Below, piece by piece: positions 24,890-37,217 of a stretch of DNA of 64,000 bases. The translations under genes and the position numbers were made by a program. Source of the stretch: Ignelater luminosus. Taxonomy: Eukaryota; Arthropoda; Insecta; Coleoptera; Elateridae. How positions within the stretch are numbered: position 1 is the stretch's first letter; each line of letters begins with the position of its first letter. The notes under the pieces are model-generated. The model was not told the DNA's origin. It did not search any database and saw only the letters and a program-made list of their open reading frames with translations. Location: contig VTPC01090916.1 in the NCBI GenBank assembly GCA_011009095.1, positions 207,840-271,839 on the forward strand, given 5' to 3'.

Positions 24890-25200
24890 AATGTATGTTA
24901 CGCCCTGTCCACCCTTTAGAAATTCGATGAAGAAATTCTAAAGCATGACACGTTTCTTCCGACAAATAAATGTAGTTGAGATCTACCATTTCTATTCAAA
25001 TGGTCGGTCGACGCACTTGTAACATCAACGACATAGCAAATAAAGATTTCAGATTTTAAATCTTGATCTATTAATAGGGCCGAGCAGCACGTTAACCAAT
25101 TTTCTGGCCGTTCCTTTGCAACAAGGGAAAAACGCGCTTTTAAGTTAGGTGGCTAATGAAGACACTTCCCACAAGGATGTTGCAACGATTTTTGTTTTAT
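24890..25200 (+). repeat. Direct repeat, copy 2 of the pair
   Basis: The landmarks are acgccctgtccacccttta, aaagcatgacac, gatctaccatttctattcaa, atggtcggtcgacgcac, catcaacgacatagcaaata and ttaggtggctaatgaagaca. Compared with copy 1 it carries an extra ~75-bp segment (gggccgagcagcacgttaac...) before the last landmark. Confidence 0.75.
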
Positions 25201-28200
25201 TTTTTCTCATAAAAATGATTGTCTCATTTCTTGGATTTTTTTAAGTTACATTTTATGAATTCTTTTATTATTTAGCTGAATAATAATTGGCCATTATTGG
25301 TGCTTTCATAGGGTTAACTTGCTATTGACATAACTCGAGAAAGCCTGAAAATAAATGACAATTTAGAGTTTATAACGTCTTCATTGTCATATAAGCGTAG
25401 GTAGATTTGCACGTTTTCGTATAGCTTTACTCTTTAACCTCCTTTGAACCCTATTCAAATTCAGAAAACACTTCTTCGACAGGATGAACATCTGGTGCGT
25501 TTCTGTCTGAAAACCCAATCCTAAACCTCCAACGCCCTGATTTTGGAGACAAATTAGCTTGCGAATAATGCGAATTTTGAGATTAAACTTGACGGAAGAA
25601 ACTTAACTACTGCATACTTCACTTTGTACGTGTATCTGTTCATTTCTTATGATATGGTGAAACTTCAAGCCGATAGAACGTGTCGTCTTGGCTCCAACGG
25701 CGAAAAACACAAAATATCGAATTGCCAAAGAACTGAAAATTGTATCTCTTCGAACCTGTTGCTCCCACGCAGATGAAATCTTCGGGGAGATCAGAGAAGA
25801 AACTTGTAGCAGCCACCAGCCAGATTTGAATCGCGAAAGTTTATGGTGCTAGAGCGATATGAGGGCCTCTTTGTTAAATACCGTGCGTAAAACCCTAAGG
25901 AACGCGTCTCACCGAAAATCGATCCTCCTTGCTCAGAAACGATCTTTTTAAGTTATTTTGCGTAGATGCTAACGCCGTCGCCGACTGAAGGGAAACACGT
26001 TTTTCTTTTTTTTTCTTATACGCTCCCAAACGCGCGCACGCCACTGATTGGTGACCAGACAAGACGGATTGGCGGAATCTTTCCGTCGCGTCGTTTGAAG
26101 GAACAAAGAATACGTAGCAATCGAAACTTCGGTTTGGAAGTTAGGAATTTTTAAAATGGACGTTTTTGAAAAACCGAATCGAGTTGAGAGATGGATTCAA
26201 GCTTTTTGATACGAAAACCTTCGTTTACCAAATTGGTTTTACGTTTGCTAAACTGTCTATGACCTATAAATACGAGTGCTTTAAGGATGTTTCTGCTAAA
26301 TGTAGGCCCAGTAGGAGTGGTGATCATCTATAGCTGTATAAGCAATTTTTTGGCTATCTAGGTTTCTGGTTTTTACAGCCTTTTTTTCCATTTTGATGGT
26401 TTGAGGAGTCCCAAAAACAAAGTTTTAGATTTACTTCATTTAAGTGTCAAAACCTTGTTGCCCTTGTGAGCATTCTTTTCTGGAATTGAGTACAGTATTA
26501 ACTAATAGCATTGTCTTGAGCTTGATATTTTGAGAAAGCAATTTACGTGGATATTATGGCTGATACATCTGCAATTCAAGAGATTGCTTAGTCTGTAGAG
26601 TTCCATCGTATACCAGAAGATCACACACTTTTGCAATAAAAGATATTAGGACGAAAAAGCGGATTTTAGAACTTTTACGATTAGGAAGTTAACAGCTTAT
26701 TTCGTTTTGATCTCAATATATTTATTTAGATGCCCATTAGTTGATTAAGGCCTCACTGTCATAAAGTTTTTAGTTTTTTTTTTTGGTCAGGCTATCGTTT
26801 TTACACTGTCTTTTTTAGTCCCATAATCTTTCTCCATGAGCTATAAGCGTTTTGGTATCTCTTAAGAAAGTCTAGTTCCAGATTTTCTCGAATTACGAGA
26901 CTTTTTACTTTTTGAATTCTGCTTTCGTTTTATAATTAACTATAAGGATTAAGACACTGTGAAATACCTGACAGTTAAAAGATGTGATAATTTTTTAATT
27001 TTCTTATTGTTAGTTGTGCACTGAAATGTTATCTGTCTTAGAAAAAAACATTAGCAACTCATAGTTTGATGATTAAATCTCCAACAACGAAAACAACTGT
27101 AACCTTTGAGTTAATCAAGGTTGACTTTTTAGGCATAGCATTTTTACAAATTTTTTTCTACTAGTTCAGAATCTATAAATTAATCTTTCTAATGAAATTT
27201 CTTCCCACTTTTCAAATAAAATAATTTTTCAAGAATTTGTTTGACGTACAATAATCTGACTAATCGAAATACAACATAATCGATTTGGTTGACTGTTGAG
27301 CCTTTTTAAATGAAAAGCTGCGGTTTTCGATCAGTTGCCCTATCTATTAGTCAATTAACCGAGAACTACTACCAGTACAAAACCCTGTTTAGGGTTAGTT
27401 CCCTCTGTTATTGATTTTAGTAGGCCATGACTAATTCCCTGTTTCAGTTATCTCTTGTAATTAATCGATTGTTTCCCAGCCCGCTTTGTTATTTTGATTT
27501 TAGGAAGTTTCTTCTATGAAATTTAGCAAACTAACTTTTGTTTCTACAATTAATTTTTCCGTATTTAGAATGTAAACAGTAATTTGATTTCGTAGTTAAA
27601 CCTAGTAGATAGAGAACTCGACGTTTATATTTCAAGCGACCGATATGGTTTTTTAAAACAAGCCTTGTTGAAAATTGAAGAATAACATTTTGCCATACAT
27701 CAAAGTTTAATAAAAATCAAATGGGAAATAAAACCGTTCGTGTTTTGTAATAATAATCTCATAACTAATTTAAATACCTAATGGAAATGCTAAGCTGCCA
27801 ACTTTGCGGTACACCTACGGGGGGCTGGCTGGCTGGTAGGTTCAAAAACTAAAGTTTAATACAAAAGTTTTGGTGTCGGATTAGTTTTTCAATGGCTTTC
27901 CGACAGTAGCCACGCGGATTTGCTGAATATATTTCCGTGCAAAATCAAAAGATCAACGGTATGCAGAGTGTGGTAGACGCGGACAGCCGCACGCTCTTTC
28001 AGAGACAGATATACACGGAATCCGTTTCTAACTTTGCGAATGTTATTTAGGGCTTAAAGTCGGATTGTGCGGCCGGTGCGGCTCGCGCGCACTGTTATAC
28101 TTGAACTGCTTTGTAATCCACACATTCTAAACTCTATCCCCAAAGTAGTAGTTTAGGGATTTCCTGAGAATTTTATGCAAAAGAGGAGAAAATTCAACAG

Positions 28201-30855
28201 TGAATCTATTATATAGAGAGAACGTTTCAGGCTTACACCTATAACGGTTATGGTATCAGTGCTGCTGGGGAATGGTGTGCTAGACATTTTCGTAACGAGG
28301 ATTTGAGTTTGTTTAGATTTTGAAATTGTCGCCTTTTTGTTTTTTATTTTCAAATAAAATTTCAAATAGGTTCAGTTTTCATTACAATATTGAACTGGAA
28401 GGGAGATTCATGAAAAGCAGAATTAACAAACACAACTGTCAATCAGGAATACAAAAACATTAAAATAAAATCGAACGGAAAATAATCAAAATTAGAAAGA
28501 AAATAAGCGACCGTTTATTTAATGTATCACAGCATAAAATAAAAAACTCAATAAATGATTGATCAAAACTATTTTTCATAAGATTTTTCTTTCAGTGTCT
28601 TTTGTGTTGTGATCAATAAAAAAAACGTATTTATTCCGAACTAAATTGCTTTAATAACAAGAGTGCGAGTTTCTCCTCTAATGTATTCACCAGAATTCAT
28701 CACAGTTTTTTCACCCATTAGTATGAATTCGAAACTAATGAATGTAGTGAAAGTGTCAGCAAATTTACAAGTTGGTATTTAGTTTTCAGTGTGCGCACCA
28801 AAGCGCGCCTGAGAGACGTGTCTGTTTCAGAAGTACCAAATTCTGAGTTACAGACATAAATCTTTCCCTAGAGAAGCGACCTTTTTGTATAATTTAAATA
28901 AATTATCTTCTAGAACTAGCAAATCAACGCAATGTGCGCAAATTGTAATGTCTGTAGATATTTCAATGTCTATTTGTGGGGTAGCAGGAAGGACCAAGCT
29001 TTAACAGCGTCTGTATGTGGCGTTAACTACGGCGATAAATAACCGGGGGCCTCATCTTCGAGCAAGTTTACAACAACTTCTCGACGCGCTGATATGTGAA
29101 CATAAACAAGAGGCACAACTCACAATTGAATTAAACGATTATGTCGTTTAGCGCTGCTTCGTCCTCGAGACTCTCAACTTTTAAAAGATTTATTAGAAGC
29201 TGAAGAAACTTGGGACGGAAGTACAGGGAAAACAAAGTTAGAAGCAAAAGTAGTATTTACCCTGCAAGTAGCCTAAGTAGGAAGATAGATCTTGTCTAAT
29301 GTAACTCTTTGAAATTATTATCAGTCAAAGTGATAGGAAAACTCCGAAATATTAAATTGCAGAGGGAAGTGACAGCTCCACACCCTCTGCCTGCGTCACC
29401 AGTCATAAAACCAAGTTACCCGCAATTTACGATTTCCTTTCATCAAACGTAATGGAATAACGCGAACCAAAATCGGATAACAACCGAACGTTGCTATTTC
29501 ATTTATCGTCATTTTTGTAGCAAATTAACAAGGCAGAGAGAAGGGCTGCAGACGAGTAGGAAATGAAGATGGATGAGCGATGGAGCGAGCGAGTACATGA
29601 TGATAGAGCGAGCTCGTCGAATGATTGAGGTGCCGAAACGCCATATCATTCGCGACTTCCGTACTGATTCATTAGCGCCGTCCTGATTAACGATGTGAGC
29701 AGGCGTTACCTCGTCAATTCACCTGCGTTATCTTTAACCGAATATAACCCGGAATTTCTACTTATTAACAGAATAAAGGGGGGAAACGGTGACAAACATA
29801 CTAGTCCTAACGTCAACACCTTAATCAAAAAGCCCCGTTAGTATAGTAGTATCGTTTCGGCAAATTAATTTTTAAACAGGTTTACATTTACTTTGACAAA
29901 TTTGTAAATTTATTTGAGGCATTAAAAATTAAAAGTTCACGCCACACTTTGTTTCTTGTGCAAATTTACAAACGGTCTTTGTTGGTTTTAGCTGCAAAAT
30001 TTATTATTTTTGGTAGATTTCAATAAGGAAATTCTAATTGAAGGTGTTTTTTTTCTTGTTTTGATACAAAAATAACATGAAGGACTAGAGAGGGATATAA
30101 ATAAAAAATAGAAACATCCTAATACATTCTAGACCCAAAATAAAGTTTAAGGGGCGTTCTAGTTGTTTTTTTCTTAATTAAAGTTTCTTATCATGAATTT
30201 GTTTTCCCTTTTCCAAGTTTCCAGTCTCTGAAACCATTGCTTCACGTTAGTTCCATCTAATGAATTTCGAGTTTTGAGTCTGGTATTGATTCTTTTCACT
30301 TGGGCCCTAATAGGCAATCAGGGAGACTGGATATTTATTATTTATAATATTTCTGTTTATTTCTCTTTTTTTTCTGGAAGAGTTATCTATCTTATTTTGA
30401 TTTCTAAGCTTTTCTATCATGTGTGTGCAGTTACGGTACGATCTGGCAAGACTTGCTTATCCTTTTTCGTTTTAGAAATGTTGACCGGCATTGGAGATGC
30501 AAAGCTTGTTTCCTAACTTGAATTTTTCGACTCTAGTTAGCTGATCCATTTATTAGGACGTGCCTATAATATCGTTTACTCAGATTTTGAGGAAGAACAA
30601 AAACAAGATTGGTTGATTGGAACGATGTCTCGTCTTTGGTCTTCGTACCATATTTTTGTTACTAGTCTGAAGTTGAATTCTTCTGTGTAGAACTTTACTC
30701 CAAGTGTTCATCACTTCTTTCAACTGTAGATACTACGGTTACCACAGCTAGTACACTTGTGCTTGCGACTGTCACCACTGTGATCGTTGCATTTTCTTCT
30801 TATTTTTCTTCTCGTCTGTACGGCAAGTTTATTTTAAAACTACTTCAGTTGCCAA
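25201..30855. other. Long stretch without a recognisable gene
   Basis: Only short frames are present (25966-26154, 30274-30516 on plus; 28153-28365 on minus), without motifs. A CG-richer patch lies at 27960-28100. This is probably intronic. Confidence 0.3.
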
Positions 30856-31880
30856 GTGTAGAGTGAAATTTTCTGATGATAACAACCAAAGGGTGAGTGC
30901 AATGTCTTCAGGGACAAAATGAGTTTGGAGTCAGCTCTGAAAAAAAATTCTTTCTGTAGATTACGATAACTTGATAACTTGAGTTCAGTCGTCTGAGTAA
31001 ACTTCTTTTTGAGGCAAAAACAATTTAGAATTCCGTGTAGAGTGAGATTTTCTGATGACAACAAACAAAGGGTGAGTGCAATGTTTCCATGGACCAAATG
31101 AGTTTGGAGTCATCTTTGTAAAAACATTCTTTCTGTAGATTACGATGACTTAATCACAGTAGTCTGAGTTAACTTCTTTTTGAGGGAAAAACAATTTAGG
31201 ATTTTGTGAAGAGTGACATTTTCTGATGACAACAACCAAAGGGTGGGTGCAATGTTTCCATGGACAGAATGAGTTTGGAGTCATCTCTAAAAAAAATTCT
31301 TTCTGCACTTTACAATGACTTGAGTTTAGTCGTCTGAGTGAACTTCATTTTGGACAAAAACAATTTAGAATTCCGTGTAGGGTGAAATTTTCTGATGATA
31401 ACAAACAAAGGGTGAGTGCAATGTTCCCATGCATCAAATGAGTTTGGAGTCAGCTCTGAAAAAATATTCTTCTTATAGATTACGATGACTTGAGTTCAGT
31501 CGTCTGAGTGAACTTCTTTCTGAGTCAAAAACAGTTTAGGGTTCCGTGGAGAGTGAAATTTGCTAATAATAACAATCAAAGGGTGAGTGCAATGTTTCCA
31601 TGGACAAAATGAGTTTGGAGTCAGCTCTGAAAAAGAATTCTTCCTGTAGATTACGATGACTTGAGTTCAGTCGTCTAAATGAACTTCTTTCTGAGCCAAA
31701 AACAATTTAGGGTTCTGTGGAGAATGAGATTTCCTGATGATAACAACCAAAGGGTGAGTGCAATATTTTCATGGACCAAATGAGTTAGAGTCAGCTCTGA
31801 AGAAAAATTATTTTCGTAGATTATGATGACTTGAGTTTAGTCTTCTGAGTTTAGGCAAAAACAACTTAGGATTCTGTGTA
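30856..31880 (+). repeat. Six-unit ~171-bp tandem satellite
   Basis: Units begin with gtgtagagtgaaattttctg or a variant at 30856, 31035, 31206, 31375, 31546 and 31717, and a partial seventh begins at 31876. The spacings are 179, 171, 169, 171, 171 and 159. Each unit also contains caaccaaagggtgagtgcaa, atgagtttggagtc and gattacgatgacttgag in order. Units differ at about 10% of positions by eye. The monomers have no conserved reading frame, so this looks non-coding. Confidence 0.9.
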
Positions 31881-33450
31881 GAAACACACATCTCTGTCAG
31901 ATGCAGTTTGGGCACAGTGCGATTGATATCCGAACGGAAAATGACCTAGATAAGGCATCTTCTGCCCTCTCTGTTGCTGCTGTTGAGCTTAAGAAAGCAC
32001 CAAAACCAATCATCTAGGTTTAAATCTAAGCTTTGAAGCTATAGAGACGTTTTTAGCATTCCCGAAAGCAGATGGTACCTTTTCTGCATGTCCTAGATGT
32101 CCATGGGTCTTTCTGGTCCCAGAAATTCAATTAGCTCTATGAAAGCTATTTACTGTAAAGATGAATCCCATTTTGCTAGTACCAATAAACTTCTAGATTG
32201 TGTTTCTAAACTTGCCCAAGGTAATGAGCGGCCCTCTCACTGTAGAAATTATGAGTCGAAGCATTTCTGCCTTGCTAGATTCTATTATTTCAGACCGTAA
32301 AGCTTGGGAGATTCTATCGTCGCTTGGGTTGAAGTTGATTAAGAAAAGTAGATCCAGTTTGCAATTACAGGAGTTGCAGTCTTGGATGTTTTGGTCGTCC
32401 CATGTTTTGATTTTATCCGAATCTCTCTCATTATTAGAAGAGAATGGAAGGTTTCTGAGAATGACTTGGCTTCTGGATTTTTGATCGATTTCTAAGCATT
32501 TTCTTGAAGATACTGAACAGTTGTTCGAAAGGAGTTCAGGAGAACTCCAATGCAGTGTTAGATAAGATATCAGAGGCTGGGATAAGTTGAAAAGTTAAAC
32601 AGTTTTTTGGTCCAGTTTTATTCTCCTCCTTTTATGTAGACTTTCGAAAATTAAATGCGGTAACAGAAAAAGATGCTCATCTGCATCTCTTTGTTTCAGA
32701 TCTCGTTTCATTACATCTTAAACATTAAGTCATGGCCTTTTCCAGTATGAAGCAAGGGAAGTAAGGAATTTCTGACGCCGGCATCATTAACACAGAGATC
32801 TAGTACAACTGTATTAGTTATTTTCATGATTTTTTAACTCAATATGTTCTAATTTGCATTCTTCTTGATCAATCGAATAACGTAGACGATTGCTGTGTCC
32901 AAGGAACTGTGGAAAGCAATGAGCACATTTAGAAACGTCAGCTGCTCAAAATCTCAAGCTGATAATTTTACTCAGAAAAGTTTATCAACATTGTCTGAGT
33001 TAAATTCTTAGTGTGCACTTTCCTAATTATTTCAGAGCTTGATGATTCCTAGTTAGTTTCAAAAGGTTCCAAACAGAAACTTTTTTCTTCCGGCCTGCAT
33101 CGCTTCGGATTTAGCTTGGACAAATGCTCATCTTTGTTTGGATGCTCTTTCAGGATATGTTGTCCGTCATAATGAAGACCTGTTGATTATAAAAAGAAAT
33201 TACTGAAGAGTTTAGCTCGACGATAAAAAACCTTGGCGTGTGGTCTTCTATGGTTTTTACCTCTGATTGAGACAGTTGAAAAAAACGAATGCTGTTACAA
33301 CACCTTTGAAAGTGAAAATTCTTTCTGTTCCTTTTTATCCTTCTTTGGAGACCGAGAGGCTTCTTTGGTGCATGTTTTACAAACAGATTGCTTTTAGCCC
33401 TCGCTAAAGGTTGAGGTTTCTCTTCAACTGCTCTTCTAGTAGTTTTTAGT
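31880..33450 (+). mobile_element. Degenerate retroelement pol remnant (Ty3/gypsy- or DIRS-like)
   Basis: At about 32634-32700 one frame reads YVDFRKLNAVTEKDAH, the well-known RT motif of Ty3/gypsy-type and related polymerases (VDYRKLNAVT). About 250 bp later, VDDCCVQGTVES fits the catalytic YxDD region. SDLAWTNAHLCLDALSGY at about 33110 resembles a DIRS/gypsy RNase H start. Upstream, a 94-codon open frame (32200-32484) is not recognised. Stops and shifts are frequent. The region directly follows the 171-bp satellite. The motif at 32640 is the only strong evidence. Confidence 0.45.
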
Positions 33451-36400
33451 GTGAGTAAGAGCCTCTTCTATTGTTTTGCTTGTGGATTTTCTTGTACAGC
33501 ATCCAAATGTGTATCCATAGTTAGAGGTTTGATTTTGATGATCTTGATTATCAATGAGAATCCACATACCCTAAAATTGTGCAGTTTTTGTCCAAAGTAT
33601 CTTTCTTCTCTCTCTTGGTCAAATTGTGCGGATTCTGCTCAGGTTCTCAATTTACTAATATCGGACTTCTTGTTTATCTTGGGACTTCCTTTTACATTCT
33701 CTTCTTTCAGTGAATTCGCGGATTCTGTTTGAGAATGATTTTTGTCCATTTTAAGCTGCGTTTTTGCCTGTTTTTTCTGAAATGAAATTTAGTACTCATT
33801 TGGGTTATTCAAGATCATCCAGTAGCTTTAGTTTCGATAACTAAATTTGAAACACCACTTTCTGTAAGACGGGAATCCTTTTGAGGTCTCAATTGGCTTG
33901 AAATGAAAAATTGTTACGAGAAATTAATGAAAATTCTAACTTCTAAGTTTCGAACGATGAGAGTTAAAAAAATCAAAATACAGTCAATCAGTACTTTAAT
34001 AAATTGCAACGTGATTTAACCGATTTCAAAAAGAGAATTAAAGACCCAATTACACGCAACAAGCAACGACCCCCCCCCCCCCACAAACTAGGACCGTTTG
34101 AGTTGATGTTGATATGCAGTTAATTTGCATATTCTATAATTTCGTGACAGTACCACAACTGCTCGTTTCGCTTGAGACATTTTTCAGGCTTCATCCAATT
34201 TCCGAAAACAATTGGAAGATCTCTGGCGTTCCTAAGATAAGTCGAGGATACGTTGGGGATTCGAGGAAATGGAACCAAGTTTGCGTGTTTGTTTACCCTC
34301 TGGTGGGAGTTTAGGGAGCTAACAGACCTGATGTATAGCGCGTCATCGCGTCGCCTGAACAATTTTCCATAAAAGTTTTTGTTTGTTTACATTTATGTAT
34401 GATAATTCTTAATCAAATTTGCCAGAAAAAAAGAATTTACAGCCCGCCCCCCCTTTGTTTTTCTCCAAAGAATTGTTCGACGTGGAAGAAGAGAAAGCGG
34501 GAGCGTTGAAAGGAAATTATTTTGATAAAAACGTGTAAATAGAGACATGTATGCTTAAGTGAACAATTTATAAACTTCGATTATTGTCAACAAACTGCGG
34601 AATAGAGTTCGGAAAACGACAGGATTACACAATAAAAGCAAATATTCGAGTGAGAAGCGTATTCAATTACAAATGCTTTACTCCTCTTATTGTCGCAGAT
34701 TGCCTTTTAACTCTTATGCAAATCTCCTCTTATAGAAAACGATTTCAATAAGTTCTAGTAGTATATAGTTAGAGGTTTAGCGTTATTGCTTATTTAAGAT
34801 GCTTCTTGGTAACATTTAAAATATTACGCTCACGTAAATAGATTTGTACAGGAATATTTGCGTTGATTTTCTTCGAAAATTGCCTACGGAGAAATACGGT
34901 GGTAATTTACGGGATTTACGGAATAAATCGATTGTATGACAGTTGCAGTTTGATGATATTCATGAGAAAGAGAACACGGGGGACGCTATTGGAATGCGAA
35001 ACCGGTGTGTCGACAAACAAGTGATTGGAGTTGGGGGAATCAATGTTACGGCGCCTCCACGACGCCAAGAGAAAAGTCCCCAGGAAACTAGAGGTGCGAT
35101 GAAAGTTTACTTCTCTCCCTATATATATATACGTGTATGGTGGAGGTAGCCAAATGCACATGCTGCTACTTTATTTTCTCACACGAACACCAAATGGATG
35201 TTTGACCTAAATTGGCTCATATCACGTTTTTTTTCTTTTTTTTTTCTTCGTGTTAAAAGTTTTTGCGACGACGCCAACTCTTAATACCGAGAAGGAAGTT
35301 AACTGTTACCACACAACGTCTTCAATATAGTTAGCTGTTAGCAAACTTTAAAAGAATTTCTTCACACATAGAACTCTCTAAATTTTAATTGAGTTATTGG
35401 TAGTGAGATCTAAAGCTGTTTGTATCGACCAAATAGGATTCCCTTTAATTTAAATTTACTAATTAAGAACATTTCTACTCAACAGTTAACTAGATAAACT
35501 GTAGAGAATGTTTACTCTTACACTACTGATCTGGTCAAATATTAACATCGCCAGTTTAGAATTAATCAGAATTGTTGGAATAACACCCAGGATCCTACAA
35601 ATGTTTTATATTGAAATATTATTTCTCTCGGGAAACTGAGAGATCTTTATCTGTTGGTACTAAAGTTAAATTTGTAATTAGTTTTGTTTTGTTTGTGGTT
35701 TTGCATTCATCTGATGTGGCTTTTAATAAGCTCAAACAAATTATGATTTTTCTATACTTCCCGGATGCTTTTCAAAATTGAATTTTTCATTTAATTTCTT
35801 GGAATCTTAAAGATTGGAGTCGATAGAGAAGACATTTTTTGATTTGTTTCGTCTAAACTCTCTCACCGTGGTTATGCAATCCATAATCCTGAACAATTTA
35901 AATCAGAAAACCTACAAACATAGAAGTATAACCCTCATACAGCATTAAATTACATAAGAACAGAGCTACAAAGATATGAAAACTTGAAACTAATAACTAA
36001 CTTTAATTAAGGCAAGAACTTACATAGAGCACGCTATTGAAAATAACCTCACTTTGCAAATAATTCCGATGTAATAAAAACTTCAAGTTACAGGTTGAAA
36101 GCAAACTCCTAGCTCTGTCTATCGGATTTTACCTCTAATTAACGAGTTACATCACTGATTCCCTTTTACTAGCATCAAAGTTGGCGACCTCTGGTAGTTA
36201 ATGCGAGAAGGCGTTCGAGTGATTTACCACAAAATTAGTGAATTTCAGCTGAACTCATCGTACGATACTATTTTTTATAATATGCACGATTCCACTCATT
36301 AATTTTTATTACCATGAAGGAGATCAAAAAATATTTCTGTTTTCGTCCAAAGACGGCTCTAGAAATTGAGAAAAACGAAGACGCTTTTTATAATTAGAAA

Positions 36401-36489
36401 TTTCTTATGCCCGACTTCCAAAAATACTAAGAACGAGCTTAAAAACATTTTGTACTTTTTGTTGGAACTTCTAGACTTGGTTACTTCCC
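33451..36489. other. No gene recognised
   Basis: This has a C run of about 14 at 34068, a short (TA)n at 35122 and frames up to 93 codons (33451-33732) without motifs. The first few hundred bases may still be part of the retroelement remnant upstream. Confidence 0.3.
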
Positions 36490-37150
36490 AACGAGTAGAA
36501 TATTTCCGATGTGATAACCATCTAAAAATTCGACCACTTCAACTAAAAAGATCACATAAACAGAATCTTCCTAGATGTCTCCAAAGCTTTCGGAAATGTA
36601 TAGCGCTCAGGACTCCTGTACAAATTGCTACATAACAACATCAGTGTGGATTATGTTAGATTGTTGAAAAATCAAACCTTTAGAAAGTTATACTCCTATT
36701 TTGATCCTTGTCAGCGACTTTCCAAGGGGCCAAACGACGACTATGGCTTTATATTGCCAACAGCACAGCGACATGAGGTAACAGCGCCGCGGTAACTGTA
36801 ATTTGAGGAGTAGCTATAGCAACTGAGAAGATATCAAAGACTTGATTTTGCATCTAGAGTAAAGAAATCAGAAACGTCACCATGTTCTTCACCAGCAGAC
36901 GATAGCCTTCACTTAAAAAACAAATCTACACCATGGAAACAGAATGCAAAATACCTAGATGTAATTTTAAATAAAAATATCATTTGGAAGAACCACATCG
37001 AACTTGCGCAGTTGAGTCTTGTGAACAAGCTTCTTATCTACAAAATGGTCACCCTTCCCGCTATCGCAAATGAAGAATCCACAGACTGTACACAGAAAGC
37101 CACTCTAATTTTTCTTAAATGAATTCGTCAGGAATGTAGACCTGCCTTGC
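36490..37150 (+). mobile_element. Jockey-like RT fragment (degenerate)
   Basis: One frame from 36568 reads FLDVSKAFGNV, stop, RSGLLYKLLHNNISVDYVR and LLKNQTFRKL. This is the RT palm motif A region of jockey-type elements (FLDVxKAFDxVW), with the tryptophan codon turned into TAG. About 270 bp later another frame gives PWKQNAKYLDVILNKNIIW (36931) and NKLLIYKMVTLPA (37020), the thumb. The FADD box between them is not recognisable. It ends just before the satellite array at about 37218. Confidence 0.7.
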
Positions 37151-37217
37151 AATGCCAACATTATCATCATGAAAGAGAGCTTTTGCTTAGCCGCGGGAAA
37201 ATTATGTGCCCTCTTTC

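Noticed and set aside
34066..34082. Run of about 14 C (also 11 C at 43516)
   Set aside because: These are simple homopolymers, common as assembly-prone tracts, with no related structure seen.
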